Shown piece by piece: positions 7,976 through 16,900 of a stretch of DNA of 32,326 nt. The position numbers and the translations under genes are program-made. The notes beneath the pieces were generated by a model. The model was not told the origin of the DNA and did not search any database. It saw only the letters and a program-made list of their open reading frames with translations. The number at the start of each line of letters is the position of its first letter. Position 1 is the first letter of the stretch. Origin of the DNA: JACCXJ01 sp052387115 (GTDB lineage: Bacteria > Pseudomonadota > Gammaproteobacteria > JACCXJ01); contig JBQTJM010000362.1 in the NCBI GenBank assembly GCA_052387115.1, positions 1-32,326 of the forward strand, written 5' to 3'.

Positions 7976-9679
7976 TTAGACCGCCACTCCCTCCAGCGCG
8001 CCCTGGCGCGGCTTCGCGAGAATCAGGCCCTGCGTGAGCACGATCGGCCAGATGATCTCTTGGTGATGAATGTCGGCGAACTTCGCGACGTAAGAAGTGA
8101 CCTCTTCCATCTTGCAGGGATGCTCGTCCGGAAACTCCCACATATGCAGCAGCTCGGCGCACTTGCGCGTGATGCGATAGAGCCAGGTCGTGGTCGGAAA
8201 GGTAATGAGCACCAGCCCGTTGGGGTCGACGCACTCGAAATGCGCCTGGATCGCCTTGCGCGTTCCCTCTTCCGAGAAATGCTCGATGAGGCCGATGCTG
8301 AAGCAGATGTCGGCCTTCTGCGGCGGCGCCTTCATGGCCAGGACGTCGCCTTCGATCAGCTCGACGGGTCCGGCGGAAGGATACGTCTCATGAAACTTCT
8401 TCAAGCCCAGCGGGTTCTTGTCGACGATGAGATACTTTCGAGGGCGCAGCGTTTCGGCGACCGCGCCGTAGACGCAGCTGTTTCCGCCGCCCAACTCGAG
8501 AATGGTGGGTTCGCGCAGCTCGGAGCCGTACTTCTGAAAGGCGTCGAGAATGCGGCGGGTCGTGATCTTGCGCGTGACCGACGAAGCTTTGAACGGCTTG
8601 CGGTAGTACGCGTCCCAGTCGGTGGCCTCGTCCTGTTTGGCGATGCCGCGGGCTGGAAAGATGATCCACCGCTGCGTGGCGAAGCTCAGAATGAACAGCG
8701 ACGTTTCGACCAGGATTTTCGCGAGGTAGATATTGAAGTCGAGCCTGCGCACGAGCACGCTGATCGCCGAGTTCGAGAGAAACAGAAAGAACGCGACGAG
8801 CAAGACGTAACGGGCGAGCTCGGGCAGCATGCGGCCTCGCGACTTGAATACCACGCGCTTGGCCACGGCGAAGTTGAACGTGCCGGCCACGACGCGGCTT
8901 GCGATCAACGCGGCGAGAACGTCGCCGCCCAACCCGTGCGCGAGCGCGAAGACGATGAAGTCGATGACCGCGGTCGCGATCGACGCGAACGCGAAGCGAA
9001 TGAACACGAAGTAGATGCGAATCGAATCGAGCAGCGGGTTGAAGTGCGAGCTCGCGTTGTGATCGATGTAGATCGTCGGAATCTTGTGCTCGCGGATCTT
9101 GATGCCGTTGCGGATCGAGAGCAGTAGCATGTGGGTCTCGAAGTCGTAGCCGGTGGTCGAAACGCGCATCATGATCTTCATGAGCGTCGCCGGGATGCCA
9201 CGCAGGCCCGTCTGCGTGTCCGAGAGCGCGACGCCCGTCAGCGCGGCGAACACTTTTTTGGTGAGCTGGTTTCCGAAGCGGCTGCGCAGCGGCACGTCGT
9301 GCTGCAAGCCGAGCTCGCGGCAACCCATGATGAGGTTTGACTGGTCGGCGCGCAGAAGCTCGCCGATCGTTACCGCGTCTTCGGGCCGGTGCTGGCCGTC
9401 GGCGTCGACCGTCACGACGCCGACGAGATCTTCGAAGCGCGCGAGAGCCGCGTTGAAGCCGGTCTTCAGCGCCGCGCCCTTACCGAGTTTCACTGCATGG
9501 ACCAGCAGCGTGACGTCGGGAATGGCCTGCACCGCGTCGAAAACGGGCGCGCAAGCCGGGCGGCTGCCGTCATTCACGACGAAGATCGAAGCGTCGGTCA
9601 GGCCGCGCAGGCCCTTCACGACGCCGACGAGGTCCTTTGACGGCTGATACGCCGGGATCAAAAAGACGATCGAATTCAT
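7976..9679 (-). CDS. Three-domain fusion: GT2 glycosyltransferase, GtrA membrane domain, SAM methyltransferase
   Basis: A 567-residue protein. Residues 1 to about 215 are a GT-A family 2 glycosyltransferase of the dolichyl/undecaprenyl-phosphate sugar transferase type, with IPAYQPSKD, VVNDGSRP, the DXD-type motif VDADGQHRPED and SDTQTGLRGI. About 220-345 form a GtrA-like domain with four transmembrane helices (IRFAFASIATAVIDFIVFAL and onward, ending FATQRWIIFP). About 355-560 form a class I methyltransferase, with the SAM loop ILELGGGNSC and IGLIEHFSEEGTRKA. The likely role is making and flipping a lipid-linked sugar and methylating a related glycan or lipid. It stands alone, without other O-antigen genes. 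Base composition (about 53% GC in one hand-counted 60-base line) is lower than its neighbours, hinting at transfer. Confidence 0.9.
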   Translation of the reverse strand: MNSIVFLIPAYQPSKDLVGVVKGLRGLTDASIFVVNDGSRPACAPVFDAVQAIPDVTLLVHAVKLGKGAALKTGFNAALARFEDLVGVVTVDADGQHRPEDAVTIGELLRADQSNLIMGCRELGLQHDVPLRSRFGNQLTKKVFAALTGVALSDTQTGLRGIPATLMKIMMRVSTTGYDFETHMLLLSIRNGIKIREHKIPTIYIDHNASSHFNPLLDSIRIYFVFIRFAFASIATAVIDFIVFALAHGLGGDVLAALIASRVVAGTFNFAVAKRVVFKSRGRMLPELARYVLLVAFFLFLSNSAISVLVRRLDFNIYLAKILVETSLFILSFATQRWIIFPARGIAKQDEATDWDAYYRKPFKASSVTRKITTRRILDAFQKYGSELREPTILELGGGNSCVYGAVAETLRPRKYLIVDKNPLGLKKFHETYPSAGPVELIEGDVLAMKAPPQKADICFSIGLIEHFSEEGTRKAIQAHFECVDPNGLVLITFPTTTWLYRITRKCAELLHMWEFPDEHPCKMEEVTSYVAKFADIHHQEIIWPIVLTQGLILAKPRQGALEGVAV

Positions 9680-9870
9680 ATGATTTTCGGAAGATAACGG
9701 GATTTAGGGCAACATACAACCGCGAAGCAACCCAGAGTAATTCAAGCGTGAGCGATGCAGCAGGCCTGAAGCCATCCACTTGCCTTCCAACGCGCGCCCG
9801 ACCCGACATGCGGTGATGTTCATGTCCAGGAAAGCCGGCGCCAGCGGGCGGCATGCGCTAGACTCTGGAT

Positions 9871-10977
9871 ATGCCGCAGGGGATGGCCGACAGGCCCACG
9901 ACGTTCTGGCCCACCCGATATTGGCACGCGCTCCCGGACGGCCGGGTTCAGTGCGACGTGTGCCCGCGCGCCTGCAAGCTCCACGAGGGGCAGGAAGGCT
10001 TATGCTTCGTGCGCGCGCGGCGCGAGGGGCGGATCGTGCTGACGACCTATGGGCGCTCCAGCGGTTACTGCATCGACCCGATCGAGAAAAAGCCCCTCAA
10101 TCATTTTCTGCCGGGGACGCCGGTCTTGTCCTTCGGCACGGCCGGCTGCAACCTGGCCTGCAAGTTTTGTCAGAACTGGGACATCAGTAAATCCCGCGAG
10201 ATCGATACCCTGGCCGACGAGGCCGGGCCGGAAGCCATCGCGGAGGCCGCCGTGCGGCTCGGCTGCCGCAGCGTGGCTTATACCTATAACGATCCGGTGA
10301 TTTTTATGGAGTATGCTATCGATGTGGCGCGCGCCTGCCGCGCGCGTGGCGTCAAGTCGGTGGCCGTGACCGCGGGCTATATCTGCCCCGAGCCGCGCCG
10401 GGAGCTCTATCAGCACATGGACGCCGCCAACGTGGACCTCAAGGGCTTCACCGAGCGTTTCTATCACAAGGTCTGCGGCGGCCATCTCACGCCGGTTCTG
10501 GACACCTTGTGCTATCTCAAGCACGAGACCGAGGTCTGGTTCGAGATCACGACGCTGTTGATCCCCGGCGAGAACGATACCGATGAGGAACTGGATGCCA
10601 TGACGCGCTGGGTGGTCGAGCATCTCGGTCCCGAGGTGCCCCTGCACTTCACGGCGTTTCACCCGGACTGGAAGATGTGGGATACGCCCCACACCCCGAC
10701 GATGACCTTGACGCGCGCGAGACTCATCGCACTCGGGAACGGGGTGCGTTACGCCTACACCGGGAACGTACACGACCCGGCGGGGGCTAGCACGTATTGT
10801 CACGCCTGCGGCGCGCTGCTGGTCGGGCGCGACTGGTACGCGCTCTCCGACTGGAACCTCTGCGCGGACGGGCGCTGCTCGTCCTGCGGGACGCCCTGCG
10901 CCGGGGTGTTCGAGCAGAGGCCCGGTCAATGGGGGCCGAAACGCGTGCCGGTACGCCTTCGGGATCCTCTGCACTAG
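9871..10977 (+). CDS. amrS: AmmeMemoRadiSam-type radical SAM enzyme
   Basis: A 368-residue radical SAM protein of the AmrS family (PflA-like). The N-terminal Cys cluster CDVCPRACKLHEGQEGLC is followed by IEKKPLNHFLPGTPVLSFGT and the cluster-binding CNLACKFC (Cys 93, 97 and 100). YTYNDPVIF and VNVDLKGFTERFY also fit. A C-terminal zinc-ribbon-like segment (CHAC, then CSSCGTPC) is present. The family often occurs with AMMECR1 and MEMO proteins, but neither is in this window, and its exact reaction is not settled. An alternative ATG five codons in (9883) has AGGGG directly against it, too close to be a good ribosome site. The 128 bases after the gene hold no feature I can support. Confidence 0.92.
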   Translation: MPQGMADRPTTFWPTRYWHALPDGRVQCDVCPRACKLHEGQEGLCFVRARREGRIVLTTYGRSSGYCIDPIEKKPLNHFLPGTPVLSFGTAGCNLACKFCQNWDISKSREIDTLADEAGPEAIAEAAVRLGCRSVAYTYNDPVIFMEYAIDVARACRARGVKSVAVTAGYICPEPRRELYQHMDAANVDLKGFTERFYHKVCGGHLTPVLDTLCYLKHETEVWFEITTLLIPGENDTDEELDAMTRWVVEHLGPEVPLHFTAFHPDWKMWDTPHTPTMTLTRARLIALGNGVRYAYTGNVHDPAGASTYCHACGALLVGRDWYALSDWNLCADGRCSSCGTPCAGVFEQRPGQWGPKRVPVRLRDPLH

Positions 10978-11105
10978 CTAGCTCCGATCGAGGCACCCCG
11001 ACGATTACACCCGCACGGGGCGCCACCCGGCCGATAACGACACCCAGGGGCGCGTCGTCGCGAGCGCCCGGCCGGGGGAGGCAACGCGTCCAGTACAATA
11101 GCCCG

Positions 11106-11570
11106 ATGCCGCATGCCGATCGCGCGGGCGTCATCGCGCCACCACCACTGATCTACGCTGCCGTGTTCGCGGTGGGTTACGCGATCGATCGCTCGTATCC
11201 CGTCTCGTTACGACCCGACGCCTCGACCGGTTGGCTGGGCTGGGCCATCTTCGCCGCCGGCCTCGGCGTCCTCGCCCTGGGCGGGGCCTATCTCAACCGC
11301 GCGGGTACGCCGGTGAACCCCTATCGCCCCAGCACCACGCTCGTGACCGCGGGACCCTATCGCTATTCCCGCAACCCCCTGTACCTGGCCCTCACGCTCG
11401 CCTACCTCGGGGCCGCCGTCGTGGTGAATACCGTATGGCCCGTTATGCTGTTGCCGGGATTGCTGTTGGTCATGCAGTGGGGCGTCATTTCTCGCGAAGA
11501 GCGTTACCTGGAACGGAGGTTCGGGGACGAGTATCGCCGCTACCAGGCCCGCGTGCGGCGCTGGCTGTAG
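11106..11570 (+). CDS. Isoprenylcysteine/phospholipid methyltransferase-like membrane protein
   Basis: A 154-residue integral membrane protein of the ICMT/PEMT-like family, which methylates lipids or carboxyl groups using SAM. It has about four hydrophobic helices and the family motif GPYRYSRNPLYLALTL (about residues 82-97), then a C-terminal E-x2-Y-LERRFGDEYRRYQARVRRWL-type end, as in this family. The frame remains open upstream to 10797, but that stretch translates to Arg-rich non-protein-like sequence, so I start at the ATG at 11106. It lies six bases before the ZIP gene, so the two are probably co-transcribed. The bacterial substrate is unknown. Confidence 0.85.
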   Translation: MPHADRAGVIAPPPLIYAAVFAVGYAIDRSYPVSLRPDASTGWLGWAIFAAGLGVLALGGAYLNRAGTPVNPYRPSTTLVTAGPYRYSRNPLYLALTLAYLGAAVVVNTVWPVMLLPGLLLVMQWGVISREERYLERRFGDEYRRYQARVRRWL

Positions 11571-11576
11571 CGGTCC

Positions 11577-12359
11577 ATGGGAACGCTCGGGTGGATCATC
11601 ACCTTCAGTGTGCTCGGCGGGCTCTTGAGCGCCGCCGCCGGCGGCGTGTTTCTGCTCCTCGGCGACGAGCGGCGCACCAGCCTCCTGCCGCATCTCATCA
11701 GCGTCGCGACCGGCACCCTGCTCGGCGCCGCGTTCCTGGGGCTCCTGCCCAAGGCCCTCGATAGCGTGGCCCGGGACGGCGCGCAATGGGTGACCCTGTC
11801 GGTCCTCGCCGGCCTCGTGTTCTTTTTCTTGCTCGAGAAAATGGTGATCTGGCGACACTGCCACGAGGAGCATTGCGAAGGTCACTCCGACAACCCCGGC
11901 GCCGATACGCGCGTCGCCGTCGGCACCTTGATCCTGGTCGGGGACGCGATCCACAATTTCGTCGATGGCGTGCTTATCGCCGCCGCGTTCCTGTCCGATG
12001 TGCGGCTCGGCATCGTGACGAGCCTCGCGGTCGCGGCCCATGAGATCCCGCAGGAGGTCGGCGATCTCGCCATCCTCCTGCACAGCGGCTATTCCCGCCG
12101 CCGGGCCTTCACCTATAACGTCGCCGTCAGCTTCGCCACGGTGGCCGGCGCGCTGTGCGCCTGGGTCGGGCTCTCGCAACTCGAAACCGCCCTGCCTTAT
12201 GTCCTTGCGGTGGCCGCCTCCAGCTTCATCTACGTCGCGGTCGCCGACCTCATCCCCGGCCTGCACGCCCGCACCGAGCTCCGGGACTCGGTGCACCAGG
12301 TGTCGCTCATGGTCCTCGGGATCGGACTCGTGTACGGCCTGGACCGCGCGCTGCACTGA
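11577..12359 (+). CDS. ZIP-family metal transporter
   Basis: A 260-residue inner-membrane ZIP permease for zinc or other divalent metals. Eight hydrophobic segments are visible. A His/Cys-rich loop follows TM3 (WRHCHEEHCEGHSDN, about residues 91-105), likely metal-binding. The signature HNFVDG sits in TM4 and HEIPQEVGD in TM5, which form the metal site of the family. It follows the ICMT-like gene by six bases. Its 3' end is overlapped on the other strand by the read-through tail of the broken vapC. Confidence 0.92.
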   Translation: MGTLGWIITFSVLGGLLSAAAGGVFLLLGDERRTSLLPHLISVATGTLLGAAFLGLLPKALDSVARDGAQWVTLSVLAGLVFFFLLEKMVIWRHCHEEHCEGHSDNPGADTRVAVGTLILVGDAIHNFVDGVLIAAAFLSDVRLGIVTSLAVAAHEIPQEVGDLAILLHSGYSRRRAFTYNVAVSFATVAGALCAWVGLSQLETALPYVLAVAASSFIYVAVADLIPGLHARTELRDSVHQVSLMVLGIGLVYGLDRALH

Positions 12360-12694
12360 ATCCCTGTGACCGTCAGGTAGGATAAACACCGCGTACCTTG
12401 TGCCTTTTCCGGAGCGTCCGGCAGCTGCACGCCATGGCTTCGTCCAAAGAAGGCCCTATATCGTCCTGCCTGCCGTGCAATGCTGTTATCTACGTCATAC
12501 ACTTGCATGGCCGCAAACAGGTGTTCGACCAGGGGACGTTCGCTGTCTCGTAATCCAACTTCTATTTCTGCCACGCTGATGACCGAGATCGCCGGCCAAG
12601 AAACGTCCGATTCGAGCCGCAAAAGAAAATCCTGCGCGTCGGGAACACCACGCAAGTGATCAATCAATACATCCGTGTCAATCAGGACCGTCAT
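12230..12694 (-). pseudogene. vapC: VapC-like PIN-domain toxin, C-terminus lost
   Basis: The N-terminal 94 residues are a good PIN-domain RNase: MTVLIDTDVLIDHLRG, ISVAEIEVGL, RYRAFFGRSHGVQLPDA, keeping the acidic residues near D6/D8, E43 and D93. After LPDA the usual IAATA helix and the last strand are absent. The frame continues as unrelated sequence antisense to the ZIP gene until 12230. In the next frame a short tail ending VYPT stops at 12375-12373, which suggests an internal deletion with a frameshift near 12413. The start ATG at 12694 overlaps the vapB stop (ATGA). The product is probably inactive or altered. Confidence 0.7.
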
Positions 12695-12936
12695 GACCAA
12701 CGCTGGCTACGAGTCTCCCATTCGCTGCGTAACTGGCGTAAGTCGACACTGGGGTGGTCACGCCAAAGCCCATGGGTTGCCCTCAGGGCGTTCGCCAGGT
12801 CCCTTCCTTTGTCCCGCGATAGGTAGAAGCCTATGGCTTCGCGAATTATTTTGGTGACGGGCCTTCCCGTGCGTCTTGCTAACGCCGTTAAGGCCTCGCG
12901 CTCCTCTTCATCAAGATAGATCTGTGTCCTATGCAT
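12691..12936 (-). CDS. vapB: VapB-type ribbon-helix-helix antitoxin
   Basis: An 81-residue antitoxin. The N-terminal ribbon-helix-helix (MHRTQIYLDEEEREALTALA, then TGRPVTKIIREAIGFYL) would bind operator DNA as a dimer. The C-terminal part (Asp/Arg-rich, about 45-81) would wrap the VapC toxin. It precedes and overlaps vapC by four bases, as usual for these modules. With the toxin apparently truncated, the antitoxin may persist as a regulator or as a relic. Confidence 0.85.
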   Translation of the reverse strand: MHRTQIYLDEEEREALTALARRTGRPVTKIIREAIGFYLSRDKGRDLANALRATHGLWRDHPSVDLRQLRSEWETRSQRWS

Positions 12937-13278
12937 TTTTGACTACCGCTAAACGTTTTTGGGAAAGCTGGTGTTTATTATACAACCTTCCACAGGCCAG
13001 GTAGAGTGGAGAGAAACCCAACACCGTGAAAGCGATGGGTTTCAGCGCAAGGCGCTTCTACCCATCCTACGGGGCCTTCCTCTTCGTTCAAGTAGTCCTT
13101 TCATCCTCCACCTCTGGCACATCTCGATGCGTTGAGGAGGGGAGGAGTCCATACCATTAGCCTACCGTGCTAACCCGCCCTGCGACACCATCAAAGGCGG
13201 ATTCCTCGCGCCCGGAACGCAGAACGCATCCCTCTCTATCGAAACCGCACATTAGGCCAGAAGGGGTGAGTCTCCCTG
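12937..13278. other. Intergenic region between vapB and the 188-residue gene
   Basis: It holds the candidate vapBC promoter and a small palindromic patch at 13013-13056: GAAACCCA/TGGGTTTC (13013-13020 and 13036-13043), then AGCGC-AAG-GCGCT. It resembles a degraded intergenic repeat. From about 13060 to 13278 I see nothing I can support. Confidence 0.5.
12977..12982 (-). promoter_or_regulatory. Candidate -10 element for vapBC
   Basis: A perfect TATAAT on the minus strand lies about 40 bases upstream of the vapB ATG. No good -35 hexamer sits 16-18 bases further upstream. Autorepression by VapB at this site would be typical but is not shown by the sequence. Confidence 0.4.
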
Positions 13279-13845
13279 TCAATTATGGTTGTGTAGCTGA
13301 GTAGTTGCCGTTGCCTCGGCACTTCTACAAGGTCTATCGCCGACGTCCCAATTTGGCGCTCCACTTGAATTATCTATTGTATTATGTTCTCGAACCCCGT
13401 CCACTGTTCTACAGAAAGTTGCCGATGACGAGGTTGCGTACAGTAATAAGGCAGCTTCCGGTGCGGGCACGACCGTTTCGTTTCCATGATCGCTCTCATT
13501 ACTGATCCCACTATCCGGTTCGCACGCTCCGATTCCTATTATTTGTCCGTTTAACAAACATGGCTCCTTAACGGTGCCGTCGATAGTCGCAAGCTTCAGA
13601 TTGCCGTCCTCGTTGACGAGAGCCAAGGCCACGTAACGTCCAGCCTCAAGAAACTGTCTAAGCTCAGGCGCTACCGGCACGGTTTTACCATCTGAAATCA
13701 AACCCGAATCGCCCACAGGAAGAGGAACATCGGGTCTATCACCATCCGATGTAAAAAACAGATATAAGTGTGCCAGTAGCGACACCACTAAGCCTATGCA
13801 GATACCCGTAAACGTGTAACGCGCAATTGTTATTTCCGCTGCCAT
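13279..13845 (-). CDS. Small membrane-anchored protein with four exported cysteines
   Basis: A 188-residue protein of no family I recognise. Residues 10-31 (YTFTGICIGLVVSLLAHLYL and onward) form one transmembrane helix, so the rest is probably periplasmic. That part is rich in Asp, Ser and Thr and has four Cys (in EPCLL, GACEP, TFCRT and RPCRS), suitable for two disulfides. The segment EAGRYVALALVNEDGNLKLATIDGTV looks like a small beta domain. It begins 57 bases after the first FecR-TPR-barrel gene and has a GGGGG-type ribosome site, so co-expression is likely. GC is low (about 43% over 13741-13800, counted by hand). Confidence 0.75.
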   Translation of the reverse strand: MAAEITIARYTFTGICIGLVVSLLAHLYLFFTSDGDRPDVPLPVGDSGLISDGKTVPVAPELRQFLEAGRYVALALVNEDGNLKLATIDGTVKEPCLLNGQIIGIGACEPDSGISNESDHGNETVVPAPEAALLLYATSSSATFCRTVDGVREHNTIDNSSGAPNWDVGDRPCRSAEATATTQLHNHN

Positions 13846-13902
13846 AAAAAATACCCCCTAGCTCCGATAACTGACACTCATAAGAGCGTCGCCTACGTCA
13901 GC

Positions 13903-16900
13903 CTAAAACGCGAGGATAGCTTGGAAGGACACCATGCGCTCCGGGACGAAAGGGGCTGGCGCGTTTTTATCCGCGTTTCGCAGATCAAAACCCTCAAAAT
14001 TGAACTCGGTGTCTAACACATTAGTCACGCCGAAGGCTAACGTCCCGTAGCGCTTGGGTAACCGATAGCCCACCGCGACATCCACCAAAGCGAATTCGTC
14101 ATTATCTTCCAATCCTTCCTCCACGTTTGAATCAAAAGGCGCTGACGTTATTCGCTCCACGCCTTGCTTGACGATAGTGGTTACCAGGCTGGCTGTCAAC
14201 CCCGAAAAATGATGGAATGTCAGACTCAGCGGTACAGTATGAGTCGTCGTTCGTGGAGGCAGACCGTCGTCAAAGAACACTTCTCTAGTAGGGGAGTCGA
14301 TAAGAGAGTCGCGATCGAATCGCTCATACTGGTATTCCAAACCTAATGAAAGATTAGCCGTAGGCGCCCAACCTATGTAGGCGCGATACGTTTCTTCATT
14401 CCAGTCTTGATCGGCAATCGCTGGTAAGTCTGGGTCCTCATCCTCTGCATCTAATATGGTAAGCATTCGGAGTTCTCTTCGAGAGGCCTCTAATCCACCG
14501 TACAAAACGGCTGAAAAAGAGTGATCTAACCCAATGCCGTAGCGCGTCGATCTCGTACCTGGGAAATCGTCGAAAAGTTGATTAAAACCCGCAACCTGAG
14601 TTGGTTCGATGGTTTGATCCGTTAGCAAGCTTCTCTTGAGGACCTTAAAGGCTGCTAGGCGAAAACTGGTCCGCGGCGATATGCTCCACAGCATGCCGAA
14701 CTTGGGGTTCAGCTCATCGATGTCACTCAAGTCAGTTTCGCGAAGTTCGTCGTAGCTCAATCCGAGGGTCCATACGACTGAGGCGGGATAAGCGAGATAG
14801 GTATATAGATAGCCATTCCCATGGGTTGTTGCATCCCTCGATGCCACGTCTAGACTGTAATACCCGGCGCCAGCGATGGCACGCAGTCTAGGAGCAGAGA
14901 ATAAGTACTGTGCTTCTGCGCTATAACCTTCACGCTGGTCAATTCTTGGTGAGTCCCTGCTTGCGTCGAAGCGGAAGTCTTCAGCGTCCAGATAGCTTAC
15001 GGTAGCGATGATATCCGAGTGTGGAGCCAACGCCGTCCGAAGACCGATCCGATACGAATCCTCGTTTTCCTCGCGACGACATACGGCGTCCGATCTACAC
15101 GGACCGAAGCGGTTATCAAGGCGCGGGCGTGGAAAAAATTCCAAGCTTATATTCCCCTGTTGCGACTCTCTATGCGTTAATTCTGCTAGCACGCTCAAGC
15201 TCGGTGATAAGCTTGCTTGAAAGAACCCTTGGTATAGATCTTGGGCTAAGTCGCTATTTTCGCGAAACCCGTCAGTCTCAAAATGGAACTGGCCGAGGCT
15301 GTAAGAGAACTGCTGCCAAAGTCCGGATTGGGTGATCTCATCCGCGACTGTATCGTGACTACCAAGAAAAGCCGAGGTCTGTAAGGCAAGACGGTTGCGG
15401 GCAAACAGGGGGTTGAATTCGTTAAATGCGGATGTGGACGGACCGCTGCCCTCAAGAATCAATAAATCGCTTTCAGTAAGGGAGGGCTGTACAGGGGTGA
15501 TGTTAATGGGTTGGAGGAGCTGCGTCTGCAATAGCTCGCTCACACGGGCAACCTCATGGCGCGGTAAGGATGCGTAGCTATCCGCAAGCAAGCGATGTCC
15601 GGAATAATCCCGAGGGTCGGTGTTGACCGACTTCCAGCCTTGAACCAATGCGAGCTGTTCAAATCCTAAGTCGCTATAGATTCTGCCCAAGGCGGCGCTG
15701 CGTGCCGCGAGGTCCTGATCGAGTAAGAGCTTCGATCGATACACCGCACGGTTCTCGTTCAGCTCAATGGCCTTGGTTATGTCCTGAAGCGCCTCCACTG
15801 GCCGATTGGTGCTCTGTTTGTGGATGGCGTCGTAGAACCAGGGCGTCGGATCTTTGGGATCGAGGAGCTTCGCGTGTTCGTATTCGCTCGATGCAAGGCC
15901 GTCGCGCTTCTGCTCGTAGTAGGCCTTGCCGAGGTAGCTGCGGACCAGGGAGTTGTTGGGGTCCAGGGAGGCGGCGGTCTCGATCTCGCGGGTACCCTCG
16001 TCCAGGCGACCGTCGCGGATCTTCGCGAGCCCCATCCCGAGGCGCGGCAAGGGATCGGCCGGGTCGCCCTGGATGGCGCGCTCGAAGGCCGACTTGGCCT
16101 TATCGACCTCGATGCGAGTGAGATAGGCAAAGCCCAGCACGGTCTGCGTGCGGGCCAGGGCAGGGCTCAGGGTCTCGGCCTTTTGGGCGGCTTCGAGGGC
16201 GGCATCGAGATCGCCCCGGGACAACTCGAGCTCGGACACGCGCGCCCACAGGAGCGGGTCCTCGGGCGCCAACTCCACCGCGCGCTTGGCATGTTCGAGG
16301 GCCTTTTCGATCTCGAAGCGGCCCTGATGGGCATACGACAGCGCGGCCTGGGGGAGCGGGGAGTTCGGGTCCAAGCCGGCCCCCGATTCGGCCAGGCGCA
16401 AGGCCTCGTCCTTCTGGTCGCGCACCAGCGCGATGACCGAGCGCAGGGCGGAAGCCCCGCCCGACTTGGGATCGGCCCGCTCGGCCTCGGCGAGATCGGC
16501 CTCGGCCTTCGCGACCCGACCGACGCTCAACAGCAACCCGGCCCGCAGCAGCAGATAGCGCCCGTCGCGGTCCGCCGCCGGGACTCGCTCCAAGGCGGCG
16601 AAGGCCGCGGGGAGATCGTTGGCTCGATAGGCCGATAATGTCGCGCGCAGCGCCGGCGGATACGACTCGGGCCGCGGATCGACGAGTGGCGGATAGTACA
16701 AGGCCCATTCGACCGCCTCGCGTGGTTTCACCACCACGCGCCGTTCCGGGGCCTGACCCGGACGGGCGAGCGCCCCTTCCCCGCTCGCCACCTGCAATTG
16801 GCCCTGGGGGTTCCAATAACGCACCTGCCCTTCGAAGACCCACAGCTCGGCCCCGGCCTCCGAGACCCCGAGCACGAGCTCCGTGCCTTCGACGCCCGCG

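Noticed and set aside
8060..9127. 355-codon plus-strand frame
   Set aside because: Antisense to the GT2-GtrA-methyltransferase fusion; composition is that of a shadow frame.
11208..12389. 393-codon minus-strand frame
   Set aside because: It lies antisense to the ICMT-like and ZIP genes and has a low-complexity His/Glu/Gly-rich translation.
13013..13056. Palindromic patch considered as a terminator or CRISPR-like repeat
   Set aside because: Only short stems, no T run and no regularly spaced copies; kept as an ordinary intergenic feature.
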